Source of the DNA: a bacterium
GTDB lineage: Bacteria > Planctomycetota > Planctomycetia > Gemmatales > Gemmataceae
Direction: 5' to 3'
Assembly (NCBI GenBank): GCA_017308215.1
Contig: JAFKFQ010000432.1
Span: 1 to 34,631, forward strand
Length of the DNA stretch: 34,631 nucleotides
Shown here: piece after piece, positions 15,327 to 24,200 of the stretch
Numbering within the stretch: the stretch's first letter is position 1
Layout of the letters: each line of letters begins with the position of its first letter
Position numbers and translations under genes: made by a program
Notes under the pieces: generated by a model
Seen by the model: the letters and a program-made list of their open reading frames with translations, nothing else
What the model was told of the DNA's origin: nothing
The model's database searches: none

Positions 15327-16043
15327 ATGCCACACACACCCGACCACCGGATGGACGCGGTCCACCTGGAGGACGTCGCCGGCGTCCGCAGCCGCGTCAG
15401 CTGGGGCGCCCTGCTCGGCGGCGCGGTCTTCGCGCTGGCGGCGGCGCTCGTGTTCACGTTCCTCTTCGCCGCCATCGGCGTCAGCCTCCGCGAGACCGAC
15501 CTGCGCGGCGAGACGATCGGCATCGCCGGCATCGTCGCCGCCATCGCCACCCTCGCGGCGTCGCTGTTCCTCGGCGGGTGGGTGACCAGCCAGCTCACCG
15601 CGGGCGAGACGCGGCAGGAAGCGGTCATCTACGGCGTGCTGACGTGGGCGACGGTTACGGCGGTCTCGCTGATGATGGTCGGCATGGGCGTGCGGGCCGG
15701 GTACTTCGCGCTCGTCGGCGGGACGCTCGTCGCCCAGAACAACCAGACCATCCAGCAGCGGTCGTGGGAGGACATGGCCCGCGACGCCGGTGTGAGCCAG
15801 GCGAGCATCGACGCGGCGAAGGCGAACCTCGACCCGGCCCGCGCCCGCGCCGCCGCGGCCGACCCGGCGACCCGCGAGCGCGCCGGGCAGGCGGCCGTCG
15901 CCGCGTCGTGGGGCGCGCTGGTGGCACTGCTGGTGTCGATCGGCGCCGCGGTCGGCGGGGCGGTCGCCGGGTCCGGGCCGCAGTTCCGCCTGTTCCACAC
16001 CGCCACCGACGTGCGGCGGCCCGAGATCATCGTGGCGCAGTAA
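15327..16043 (+). CDS. Membrane protein of unknown function, about four helices
   Basis: The 238-residue protein shows hydrophobic segments at about 25-52 (WGALLGGAVFALAAALVFTF), 63-86, 98-132 and 188-214, with a soluble, Ala- and Arg-rich helical loop at about 140-185. Gly-Trp-Val in LFLGGWVTSQL and the repeated small-residue packing recall the 'YrzE-like' four-helix membrane proteins, but I cannot assign a family. The C-terminal tail is cytoplasmic or periplasmic (FRLFHTATDVRRPEIIVAQ). AGGAG lies about 9 bases before the ATG at 15327. It is preceded by the heptad element and followed by an octad element, and may form a small envelope cluster with the lipoprotein and DUF1328 genes. Confidence 0.8.
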   Translation: MPHTPDHRMDAVHLEDVAGVRSRVSWGALLGGAVFALAAALVFTFLFAAIGVSLRETDLRGETIGIAGIVAAIATLAASLFLGGWVTSQLTAGETRQEAVIYGVLTWATVTAVSLMMVGMGVRAGYFALVGGTLVAQNNQTIQQRSWEDMARDAGVSQASIDAAKANLDPARARAAAADPATRERAGQAAVAASWGALVALLVSIGAAVGGAVAGSGPQFRLFHTATDVRRPEIIVAQ

Positions 16044-16053
16044 CCGCGGCCAT

Positions 16054-16137
16054 GAAGTGGTGAGCGGGTGAACGGATGCGAGGCTGATCAAACACCGCCT
16101 TGTCACCCCTTCGCCCGCTCACCCCCTTCACCCCTTC
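16054..16137. repeat. Octad-repeat inverted array
   Basis: The left arm (plus strand) reads GAAGTGGT, GAGCGGGT, GAACGGAT, GCGAGGCT. The right arm (minus strand, from 16137) reads GAAGGGGT, GAAGGGGGT, GAGCGGGC, GAAGGGGT, GACAAGGC. Units are 8 bp with one of 9. The arms are inverted but only partly complementary. The design is the same as the 7-bp arrays, with a different unit length. It begins 11 bp after the preceding stop codon, in the 201-bp space before the kinase gene. Confidence 0.65.
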
Positions 16138-16244
16138 GTCGGATCCAAGCCCCTTCACGCCCCCGCGCGGAACCGTAGAAGTGCCTGCTGGGGACGCCAC
16201 CCCCGGCCGCACGCCCACGGCCCCTCCAGCACGGGCGCACGCGC

Positions 16245-19200
16245 ATGGACCAGGGTCTCGGCTGGCTCACCGACACGACCGGGTTCGTCGCCCGCCGGTC
16301 CTGTGGCGCCTGGACCAACGGGACGATCGCCCTCCACGTCGTCTCCGACTTGCTCATCTGGCTGGCGTACCTGTCGATCCCGCTGGTGCTAATGTACTTC
16401 GCCCGGCGGCGGCGCGACCTGCCGTTCTCGCGGCTGTTCGTCCTGTTCGCGGCGTTCATCCTGGCGTGCGGGACCGCGCACCTCGTCGAGGCGGTCATCT
16501 TCTACCACCCGGTCTACAACCTGTCCGGCGTGGTGAAGGCGGCGACGGCGGCGGTGTCGTGGATGACGGTACTGGCGCTCGTGCCCGCGGTGCCCCGGCT
16601 GCTCGACCTGACCGGCACCGCCGCCCGGGCCGGCGAGGCGGTGCCTGCCGCGCCGGAGGCACGCTCCCGTTGGCGCGGGTACGTCGTTGCCGCCGGGGCC
16701 GCCGTCATCGCGCTGTTCGTCCGACAGGGGCTCAGCCCGCTCCTCGACGACAAGTACCCGTACGTCGTCTCGTTCCTGGCCGTCATCTACGTCGCGTGGG
16801 AGGCCGGGTTCGGCCCGGCCCTGCTGTGTACCGTGGTCACCGGGGTCGGGACCGCGATCTGGTTCGTCCCGCCGAGCGGCGTGCTGTTCGCCGGCGACCT
16901 GTCCGACCGGGTGGCATTCGGGCTGTACCTGTTCAGCGGGCTCGGGGCCGGGATCCTCGGTGAGGCCCAGCGGCAGGCTCGGGGGCGCGCCGAGGCGGCG
17001 CTGGCCGCCGCCCGCGACCGGCAGGCCGAGCTCGACCACCAGCGGGCGCTCCTCGACACCCTGTTCGAGACCTCCCCCGCCGGCCTCGCGCTGTTCGACG
17101 CCGGCGGCCGGTACGTCCGGGTGAACGCCGCGCTGGCCGCCCTCAACGGCATCGCCCCGGCGGCGCACGTCGGGCGGACGCCGGCTGAGGTGAAGCCCGC
17201 GGACGCGGAGGCGGTCGAGCCGGTGCTGCGGCTGGTCGCGTACACGGGCAAGCCGGTCCTGAACCTGGAGGTCCGCGGGGTGCCGGCGTCGGACCCCGGG
17301 CGGGAACACATCAGCCTGTCGAGCTACTACCCGGTCCCCGGGGCGGCCGGCGAGCCGCCCGGGACCGGGCTGGTGGTGACCGACATCACCGACCGCGAGG
17401 AGGCGCGCGCCCTCGCCCGCGAGACGGCCGAGCGGCTGGCGCTTTCGCTCGAGGCGGCGCGGCTGGGCGACTGGAACTGGGACGCCGCGACCGACGCCGT
17501 GGACCTGTCGCCGCGGGCGGCGGAGGTGTTCGGGCTCGACCCGGCCGCGCCGATTACGTGGACGGCGATGCGCGAGCACCTCCACCCGGACGACCGCGAC
17601 CGGGCGAGGGCGGCGGTCGAGGCCGCGGTCGCCACCCGCACCGACTACGACATCGAGTACCGGGTGCGGCCGCCCGGCGGGGGCGAAGCGTGGGTGTCGG
17701 CCCGCGGCCGCGCGACCTACGCCGCCGACGGAGCCCCGCGCGGGATGTTCGGGGTCGTCGCCGACGTCACCACCCGGAAGCGCGCCGAGGACGACCTGCG
17801 CCGCAGCGAGGACCGGTACAAGGCGTTCATCGCGCAGAGTTCCGAGGGCATCTGGCGGTTCGAGCTGGACGAGCCGGTGGACGTGACCCGGCCGCCGGGC
17901 GAGCAGGTGGCGACCCTCTTCCGCCACAGCTACCTCGCCGAGTGCAACGACGCCTGCGCCCGCATGTACGGCTACCGGACGGCCATCGAGCTGACCGGCG
18001 CCCGGCTCGCCGAGTTCCTCGACCCGACCGACCCGCGGAACGTCGGCTACCTGACGGCGTTCGTCCGCAGCGGCTACCGGCTGGCCGACGCCGAGTCGCG
18101 CGAGGCCGACCGGTTCGGCAACCCGCGCGTGTTCATTAACACGCTGGCCGGCGTGGTCGAGGGCAGGAAGCTGATCCGGGCGTGGGGCACGCAGCGCGAC
18201 ATCACCGACCGGAAGGAGGCCGAAGAGCAGCTCCGGGCGAGCGAGGAGCGGTTCCGGCTGGCGACCGAGGCGGTCCGCGGGCTGGTGTACGACGCCGACT
18301 TCGTCGCCGGCCGGGTCGAGCGCTCGGCCGGGATGTACGACCTGATCGGGGTGCGTGCGAAGGACGCCGACCCGGCCGTCGGCTGGTGGGGCGGGCGGGT
18401 CCACCCGGACGACCTGGCGCGGAAGGCGGCCGAGACCGACCGGGCGTTCGGGCGCGGCGCCCCGACGTTCGTGGCCGAGTACCGGGTCCGCCACGCCGAC
18501 GGCCGGTGGGTGTGGGTCGAGGACCGGGCGCGGGTGATGTACGGGGCCGACGGGAAGCCGCGGCGCGTCGTCGGCTGCCGGACGGACGTGACGGCGCGGA
18601 AGGACTGGGAGACGCGCATCCGCGAGAGCGAGGCGCGGTTCCGCACGCTCGCCGAGGCGGTGCCGGTGGCGGTGTGGGTGTGCCGCCCAGACGGGTGGAC
18701 CGAGTACATGAACGCCCGCTGGGAGGAGGCGACCGGCGCCCCGCCGGCCGAGAGCCTCGGCGCCGGGTGGCTCAACCAGGTCCACCCGGACGACCGCGGC
18801 CGGGCCGCCGCGGCGTGGCAGAGGGCGGTGGAAACCCCGGCCATCGGGTTCCGGATCGAGTACCGGCTCCGGTCGCCCGCCGGCGGGTTCCGCTGGTACC
18901 TCGCCGCCGGCCACCCGCACCGCGACGAGTCCGGCGCCGTCATCCGCTGGTTCGGCACCTGCACCGACATCGACGACAAGAAGCGCCAGGCCGAGACGCT
19001 GGAGCGGCTCGTCGCCGACCGCACCGCCGAGCTCGTCCGCAGCAACAAGGAGCTGGAGGAATTCGCCTACGCCGCCAGCCACGACCTGCAGGAGCCGCTG
19101 CGGAAGATCCAGGCCTACGGGACGCGGCTGAAGGAGAAGGCGCGCGACCGGCTCGACGACGACAACCGCGACCGCCTCGACCGGATGATGGGCTCGGCCG

Positions 19201-19721
19201 GGCGGATGAGTCGGCTGATCGACGACCTGTTGGCGTACAGCCGGGTGACGACGCGCGCCCGGGCGTTCGTCCCGGTGGACCTGAACGCCACCCTCGCCGA
19301 CGCGCTCGAAGATTTGGCGGCGAGGGTCGACCAGTCCGGCGCGACGGTGACCGCCGGCCCGCTGCCGACACTCCCGGGGGACGCGGGTCAACTGCGACAG
19401 GTGCTCCAGAACCTCGTCGGCAACGCGCTGAAGTTCCACCGCCCCGGGGTGCCGCCGGTCGTAACGGTATCGGCGGAGCGGGTGGACGCGGGGTGGGCGA
19501 TTACCGTGGCGGACAACGGGATCGGGTTTGAGGCCCGGCACACGGGGCGCATCTTCCAGGTGTTCCAGCGGTTGCACGGCCGCGACGAGTACGAGGGGAC
19601 GGGCGTCGGCCTGGCGGTGTGCAAAAAGATCGTGGCGCGCCACGGCGGCACGATCTCAGCACACGGTCGGCCGGGCGAAGGCGCGACGTTCGTGGTCACG
19701 CTGCCGGTCGGGAACCAGTGA
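16245..19721 (+). CDS. Sensor histidine kinase with ethylene-receptor-like N-terminus and five PAS domains
   Basis: The 1158-residue protein begins with a three-helix domain (about 30-120) that aligns without gaps to the ethylene-binding domain of plant ETR1: SDLLIWLAYLSIPLVLMYF and FAAFILACGTAHL. ETR1 residues D25, Y32, I35, P36, I62, C65 and H69 correspond to D35, Y42, I45, P46, I72, C75 and H79, all offset by ten; C65 and H69 hold the copper in ETR1. A second membrane block (about 143-242) resembles DUF4118 of KdpD. Then come a short coiled coil, five PAS domains (about 275-385, 400-515, 520-655, 665-795, 795-920), a HisKA domain with phospho-acceptor H946 (AASHDLQEPLRK), and an HATPase domain with N, G1 and G2 boxes (VADNGIGF, GTGVGLAV). 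There is no receiver domain and no neighbouring response regulator, so its partner is encoded elsewhere. The ATG has no clear ribosome site. Confidence 0.9.
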   Translation: MDQGLGWLTDTTGFVARRSCGAWTNGTIALHVVSDLLIWLAYLSIPLVLMYFARRRRDLPFSRLFVLFAAFILACGTAHLVEAVIFYHPVYNLSGVVKAATAAVSWMTVLALVPAVPRLLDLTGTAARAGEAVPAAPEARSRWRGYVVAAGAAVIALFVRQGLSPLLDDKYPYVVSFLAVIYVAWEAGFGPALLCTVVTGVGTAIWFVPPSGVLFAGDLSDRVAFGLYLFSGLGAGILGEAQRQARGRAEAALAAARDRQAELDHQRALLDTLFETSPAGLALFDAGGRYVRVNAALAALNGIAPAAHVGRTPAEVKPADAEAVEPVLRLVAYTGKPVLNLEVRGVPASDPGREHISLSSYYPVPGAAGEPPGTGLVVTDITDREEARALARETAERLALSLEAARLGDWNWDAATDAVDLSPRAAEVFGLDPAAPITWTAMREHLHPDDRDRARAAVEAAVATRTDYDIEYRVRPPGGGEAWVSARGRATYAADGAPRGMFGVVADVTTRKRAEDDLRRSEDRYKAFIAQSSEGIWRFELDEPVDVTRPPGEQVATLFRHSYLAECNDACARMYGYRTAIELTGARLAEFLDPTDPRNVGYLTAFVRSGYRLADAESREADRFGNPRVFINTLAGVVEGRKLIRAWGTQRDITDRKEAEEQLRASEERFRLATEAVRGLVYDADFVAGRVERSAGMYDLIGVRAKDADPAVGWWGGRVHPDDLARKAAETDRAFGRGAPTFVAEYRVRHADGRWVWVEDRARVMYGADGKPRRVVGCRTDVTARKDWETRIRESEARFRTLAEAVPVAVWVCRPDGWTEYMNARWEEATGAPPAESLGAGWLNQVHPDDRGRAAAAWQRAVETPAIGFRIEYRLRSPAGGFRWYLAAGHPHRDESGAVIRWFGTCTDIDDKKRQAETLERLVADRTAELVRSNKELEEFAYAASHDLQEPLRKIQAYGTRLKEKARDRLDDDNRDRLDRMMGSAGRMSRLIDDLLAYSRVTTRARAFVPVDLNATLADALEDLAARVDQSGATVTAGPLPTLPGDAGQLRQVLQNLVGNALKFHRPGVPPVVTVSAERVDAGWAITVADNGIGFEARHTGRIFQVFQRLHGRDEYEGTGVGLAVCKKIVARHGGTISAHGRPGEGATFVVTLPVGNQ

Positions 19722-20005
19722 GTGGTGAGTGGTCCTCATTCCCCCGCTCTGCGGGGGGAAGGGGACTACCATTCTCCCCTTCTCCGGTTTCTCACCCGTG
19801 GGGCGCGGCGGGGGATGATTTCTCGCGCCCAAGAACTCGCATAGGTGCCCGGGATTTCTAGGGTTATCCGCGGTAGTCTGGGTACGGTTCTCGGGGAGGT
19901 GACGGCGGGCCGTCATTCTCGGAATTTGGCGTTGCCGGGTCGCGCTACGGACGTAAAACCCGACTGAGCTCACGCCTCCCGTCGATCCGGTCGGAAAGGG
20001 ACACG
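19722..20005 (+). other. 284-bp intergenic region before the respiratory cluster
   Basis: No gene was found. The start contains two GAGTGGT heptads (about 19724-19737) and, further on, minus-strand units GAGAAGGG and GAGAATGG, possibly a decayed array of the same kind as 16054-16137. A small hairpin lies near 19746-19762 (CCCCCG...CGGGGG). The promoter of the downstream cluster should be here, but no -35/-10 pair is convincing. Confidence 0.45.
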
Positions 20006-20314
20006 ATGGAACACCCGACCCCTCCCACCCCCGCCGGACCCGGCTACCCGCCGGCGGTCCGTGGGATCGCGGCCGCGTCCGTCGCGCTCGGGTACTTCAG
20101 CCTCATCGTGTTCTTCTGGAAGCCGTTCGGCATGCTCCTTGGAGCCGTCGGCCTCACCCTCGGGCTGATCTCGCTGGCGATCGGCAACCGGGGCGGACTG
20201 CGGGGCGAGAACGTCGCGCTCGCGGGCGTCGGCATCTGCGCGTTCAGCCTGTCGATCACCAGCGCCGTGTACTGGGGTATCGGGTTCCTGACCTGGGGCT
20301 ACACCTTCTGGTGA
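20006..20314 (+). CDS. Small two- to three-helix membrane protein, DUF4190-like
   Basis: The 102-residue protein has a Pro-rich soluble N-terminus (about 1-18) and hydrophobic segments at about 19-38, 41-60 and 70-98. The pattern GIAAASVALGYFSLIVFFWKPFGMLLGAVGLTLGLISL followed by GENVALAGVGICAFSLSIT resembles DUF4190-type membrane proteins, in which two similar helical hairpins pack together. The function is unknown. GGAAAGG lies about 8 bases upstream of the ATG. It ends 46 bp before actA on the same strand, so it is probably the first gene of the respiratory cluster, but a link to that pathway is inferred from position only. Confidence 0.72.
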   Translation: MEHPTPPTPAGPGYPPAVRGIAAASVALGYFSLIVFFWKPFGMLLGAVGLTLGLISLAIGNRGGLRGENVALAGVGICAFSLSITSAVYWGIGFLTWGYTFW

Positions 20315-20360
20315 CCCGCCCGGTTCGTTCGCTTGTTGGCCGTCTCACCGGAGGCCGTGG

Positions 20361-21134
20361 ATGCCCCAGATCTTCCCGAAGGCCGTTAACCCGCTCACGC
20401 GGTTCCTCGTGCTGCTCCTGCCGATGGGGTTCGGGGCCACGGGCGTCGGGCTCGCCGCGTTCTACCGGTCGAGCTACGCCACGGGCAAGGAGGAGGTCGT
20501 GCCGCAGCCGGTGGCGTTCAGTCACGCCCACCATGTCGGCCAGCTCGGCATCCACTGCCTGTACTGCCACACGTCGGTCGAGGACTCGCACTTCGCGAAC
20601 ATCCCGCCGACGGCGACGTGTATCAACTGCCACCAGGAGATGTGGCACGGGGCGGACATGCTCCAGCCGGTCCGCGACAGCTTCCAGAAGGACAAGCCGA
20701 TCGTGTGGAACCGGGTCCACAACGTCCCGCACTACGCCTACTTCAACCACTCGATCCACGTGGCCAAGGGCGTCGGCTGCCAGAGCTGCCACGGCAACAT
20801 CGACAACATGAACCTGACGTTCCAGAGCAGCACGCTGCTGATGGAGTGGTGCATCAACTGCCACCGCAACCCGCAGGAGCAGCTCCGGCCGCAGTCCGAG
20901 ATCTTCAGCATGACCTGGGCGCCGGGCCGTCCGGTGAACGGCAAGGCGCAGGTGTGGGTCCGCGAGGACCTGCCGAACTGGGGCAAGAACCCGGACGGCA
21001 CCGACACCGCCCACGCCTCGATGATCGGTCAGCCGCGTCCGACGGCCCAGCGCGAGCTCGGGCTTAAGTTGAAAGAGCTGTACGACATCCGCGACGGCGT
21101 GACGATGACCAGCTGCTCAATGTGCCATCGGTAA
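20361..21134 (+). CDS. actA: Alternative complex III subunit ActA, pentaheme cytochrome c
   Basis: ActA carries electrons within alternative complex III, which oxidises menaquinol and reduces a cytochrome c or oxidase directly. The 257-residue protein has one N-terminal membrane helix (about 14-34) and five CxxCH heme motifs at C66 (CLYCH), C87 (CINCH), C140 (CQSCH), C164 (CINCH) and C252 (CSMCH), the number expected for ActA. The first hemes are preceded by FSHAHHVGQLGIHC, with axial His candidates. The soluble part should face the periplasm. It opens the act operon; a heptad hairpin separates it from actB by 107 bp, the largest gap inside the act gene group. Confidence 0.95.
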   Translation: MPQIFPKAVNPLTRFLVLLLPMGFGATGVGLAAFYRSSYATGKEEVVPQPVAFSHAHHVGQLGIHCLYCHTSVEDSHFANIPPTATCINCHQEMWHGADMLQPVRDSFQKDKPIVWNRVHNVPHYAYFNHSIHVAKGVGCQSCHGNIDNMNLTFQSSTLLMEWCINCHRNPQEQLRPQSEIFSMTWAPGRPVNGKAQVWVREDLPNWGKNPDGTDTAHASMIGQPRPTAQRELGLKLKELYDIRDGVTMTSCSMCHR

Positions 21135-21139
21135 CGGGG

Positions 21140-21228
21140 TAAATTCGAAGTTCGAAATCCGAAACCCGAACTGCCCACAGTTTCGCGTTTCGTGCCTTCG
21201 AATTTCGGATTTCGAATTTCGTGCTTTC
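21140..21228. repeat. Heptad-repeat inverted array between actA and actB
   Basis: The left arm reads TAAATTC, GAAGTTC, GAAATCC, GAAACCC, GAACTGC (21140-21174). The right arm, on the minus strand from 21228, reads GAAAGCAC, GAAATTC, GAAATCC, GAAATTC, GAAGGCAC, GAAACGC, GAAACTG, so it has two more units than the left. The arms pair imperfectly. It lies inside the operon, and its right end stops 13 bp before the actB start codon. It shares the 15-base string GAAATCCGAAACCCG with the array at 15132. Confidence 0.85.
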
Positions 21229-21241
21229 CGCCGAGGAAGTG

Positions 21242-24200
21242 ATGCCCCCCGAAGCGAACGACGCCGCCGCCCCGAACCCGCCGCAACTGTGGCGCGGGCT
21301 CGAGGAGTACATGGACAGCCCGGCGTTCCACGAGGCGATGGCGAACGAGTTCCCCGAGGACGCCGCCGAGTGGACCGACCCGGTCAGCCGGCGGAACTTC
21401 CTCACCGTCATGGGCGCCGGCCTGGCGCTCGCCGGCGCCGCCGGCTGCACCCCGCGCCCGGCGTCGATGCGGAAGATCGTCCCGTACACGCGCCAGCCGG
21501 AGCAGATGGTTCCCGGCGTGCCGCTGTTCTTCGCCAGCGCGGCGCCGCTCGCGGGCTACGCCACCGGCGTGCTCGTCCGCAGCCACGAGGGGCGGCCGGT
21601 CAAGGTCGAGGGGAACCCGGACCACCCGAGCAGCCTCGGCGGCACGTCCGCCATCGACCAGGCCAGCGTCCTCGACCTGTACGACCCCGACCGCTCCAAG
21701 ACGCCGACCCGCTCCGGCACCCCCGTCTCGCTCGACGAGGCGGTCCACGCCGTCCGGGCGCAGCTGTTCGACGCGACCGGCCAGCCGAAGCAGGCGGTGC
21801 GCCTCCGCGTCCTCAGCGGTGCCGTCACCTCGCCGGCTCTCGCCGACCGCGTCGCGGCGTTCCTGACCCAGTTCCCGCAGGCGAAGTGGACGCAGTTCGA
21901 GCCGTGCGGCCAGGACAACGTCCGTGAGGGCACCCGCCGCGCCTTCGGCCGCGACGCCGCCGTCAACTACGACTTCAAGCAGGCCGACGTCGTCCTGTCG
22001 CTCGACGCCGACTTCCTCGGCGACGGGCCGGGCCACGTCCGCTACAGCCGCGACTTCGCCGCCCGCCGCCGCGTCCGCGACAGCATCCCGGCCGGCGCCG
22101 ACGGCGAGTACGTCAAGCCGGAGAACATGAGCCGGCTGTACGTCGCCGAGTGCATGCCGAGCCAGACGGGCTCGGCCGCCGACCACCGCCTGCCGATCCT
22201 GAGCGGGCAGGTCGAGGCGTTCGCCCGGGCCGTCGCCGCCAAGCTCGGCGTCGCCGGGGCGCCGGCCGCCGGCACACTGCCGGACGCGGCGCAGAAGTGG
22301 ATCGACCCGCTCGTCAAGGATCTCCAGCGCGTCCGCGGCAAGTCGATCGTCGTTGCCGGCGACAGCCAGCCGCCGGCGGTCCACGCCCTGGCACACGCGA
22401 TCAACAACCACCTCGGCAACCTCGGCACCACGGTGTTCGTCACCGCCCCGGTCGAGGCGCGGCCGGACGGCAAGATGCTCGCGCTCGCCGACCTAGTCCG
22501 CGAGATGGCCGCGAATGCGGTGGACGTGCTGCTCGTCCTCGGCGGCACCAACCCGGCGTACACCGCCCCGGTCGACCTCGACTGCGCCGGCGCCGTCAAG
22601 AACGTGCCGTTCCGGTTCCACCTCGGCTCGCACCAGGACGAGACCGCCGGCACCTGTGAGTGGCACATCAACGAGGCGCACTACCTCGAAACCTGGGGCG
22701 ACGGCCGCGGGCACGACGGCACGGTGGCGATCCAGCAGCCGCTCATCGCCCCGCTGTACAACGGCCGCAGCGCCGCCGAGGTGCTCGCCGCCGTCACCCT
22801 GGCGGGCGACACCGACGGCTACGACATCGTGCGGGCGTACTGGCGGAAGCGGTTCGCCGACGAGAAGCGGGCCGGGGTGTTCGAGCAGTTCTGGCAGGAA
22901 ACCGTGCGGCTCGGCGTCGTCGCCAACAGCGCTGCCCCGCGGGTCGAAAAGCCGACGCTCGCCGGCGGCTGGGCCGAGGGGGCCAGCCCGGCGTACCCGA
23001 CGCTCGGGGCCGACGAGTACGAGATCAACTTCCGCCCTGACCCGACGCTGTTCGACGGCCGGTTCGCCAACAACGGCTGGCTCCAGGAGGTGCCCAAGCC
23101 GGTCACGCGGATCTGCTGGGACAACGCCGCCTACGTCAGCGCGGCGACGGCGAAGAAGCTCGACCTCGACAAGGACTTCCGCTGGACCGGCGGCGAGCGC
23201 GGGCGGACCGAGGTGAGCGTCGTCACGCTGACCTACCAGGGCCGCTCGATCAAGCTGCCGGTGTGGCTGCTGCCCGGGCACCCGGACGGCGCGATCACCG
23301 TCCACCTCGGGCACGGCCGCGAGCGGGCCGGGGCGCACGTCGGCAACAACCCCGGGCAGGGGCCGAACGCGGAGGGGAAGCAGGTCCGCGGGTCGAACGC
23401 GTTCGCGCTCCGCACCGCCGCCACGCCGGCGTTCGGCACCGGAGCGAAGCTCGCCAAGACGACCGACCACTACCTCCTCGCCTGCGTCCAGGCCAACTGG
23501 GTGATGACCCAGGTGGACCCGCTCAACGGCACGGTCATCGACCGCGCCCCGGTCCGCCGCGGGACGAACGAGCAGTACAAGACGAACCCGTGGTTCGCCA
23601 AGATCACGCCGACCGCGGCCGGTGAAACCGCGCTCATCAGCCAGAACATCCCGGGGCAGGCCGGGGCGCGCAACCCGGAGTCGGGCACTGTCCGCCAGCG
23701 CGGCACCCAGTACGGTCCCGACCACGACCACTCGAACGGAAACGGCAACGGCCACGAGGGGCACGGGCACCACGACGACCGGCTGGTGCCGCTGACGATG
23801 TACAACCCGAACGACCGCCTGTACCCGGACGGGTCGCGCGGCCCCGGGCGGCGGTGGGCGATGGCGATCGACCTGAGCGCCTGCACCGGGTGCAGCTCGT
23901 GCATGGTCGCGTGCCAGAGCGAGAACAACAGCCCGGTCGTCGGCAAGCACGAGGTGACGCGCGGCCGTGACATGTACTGGATCCGGATCGACCGGTACTA
24001 CGAGGGGACGCCGAACGAGCCGGACGCGACGCGGACGTACTTCCAGCCGGTGCCGTGCCAGCAGTGCGAGAAGGCGCCGTGCGAGATCGTCTGCCCGGTG
24101 GCCGCCACGGCCCACTCGGCGGACGGGCTCAACGACATGGTGTACAACCGGTGCGTCGGCACCCGGTACTGCTCGAACAACTGCCCGTACAAGGTGCGGC

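Noticed and set aside
14280..16106. The AsmA-like frame stays open for about 600 more codons upstream of 14279.
   Set aside because: A strong ribosome site and a membrane helix mark 14279 as the start, and the upstream stretch is covered by plus-strand genes with recognisable proteins. Long antisense frames are common at this GC content.
16389..19643. A minus-strand open frame of more than 1000 codons opposite the histidine kinase.
   Set aside because: Its translation is Arg-, Pro- and His-rich low-complexity sequence, typical of the antisense frame of a GC-rich gene; the plus strand has clear PAS and kinase motifs.
21221..21241. In-frame GTG start for actB seven codons upstream.
   Set aside because: It lies in the right arm of the heptad hairpin and has no ribosome site, while the ATG at 21242 has GAGGA just before it.
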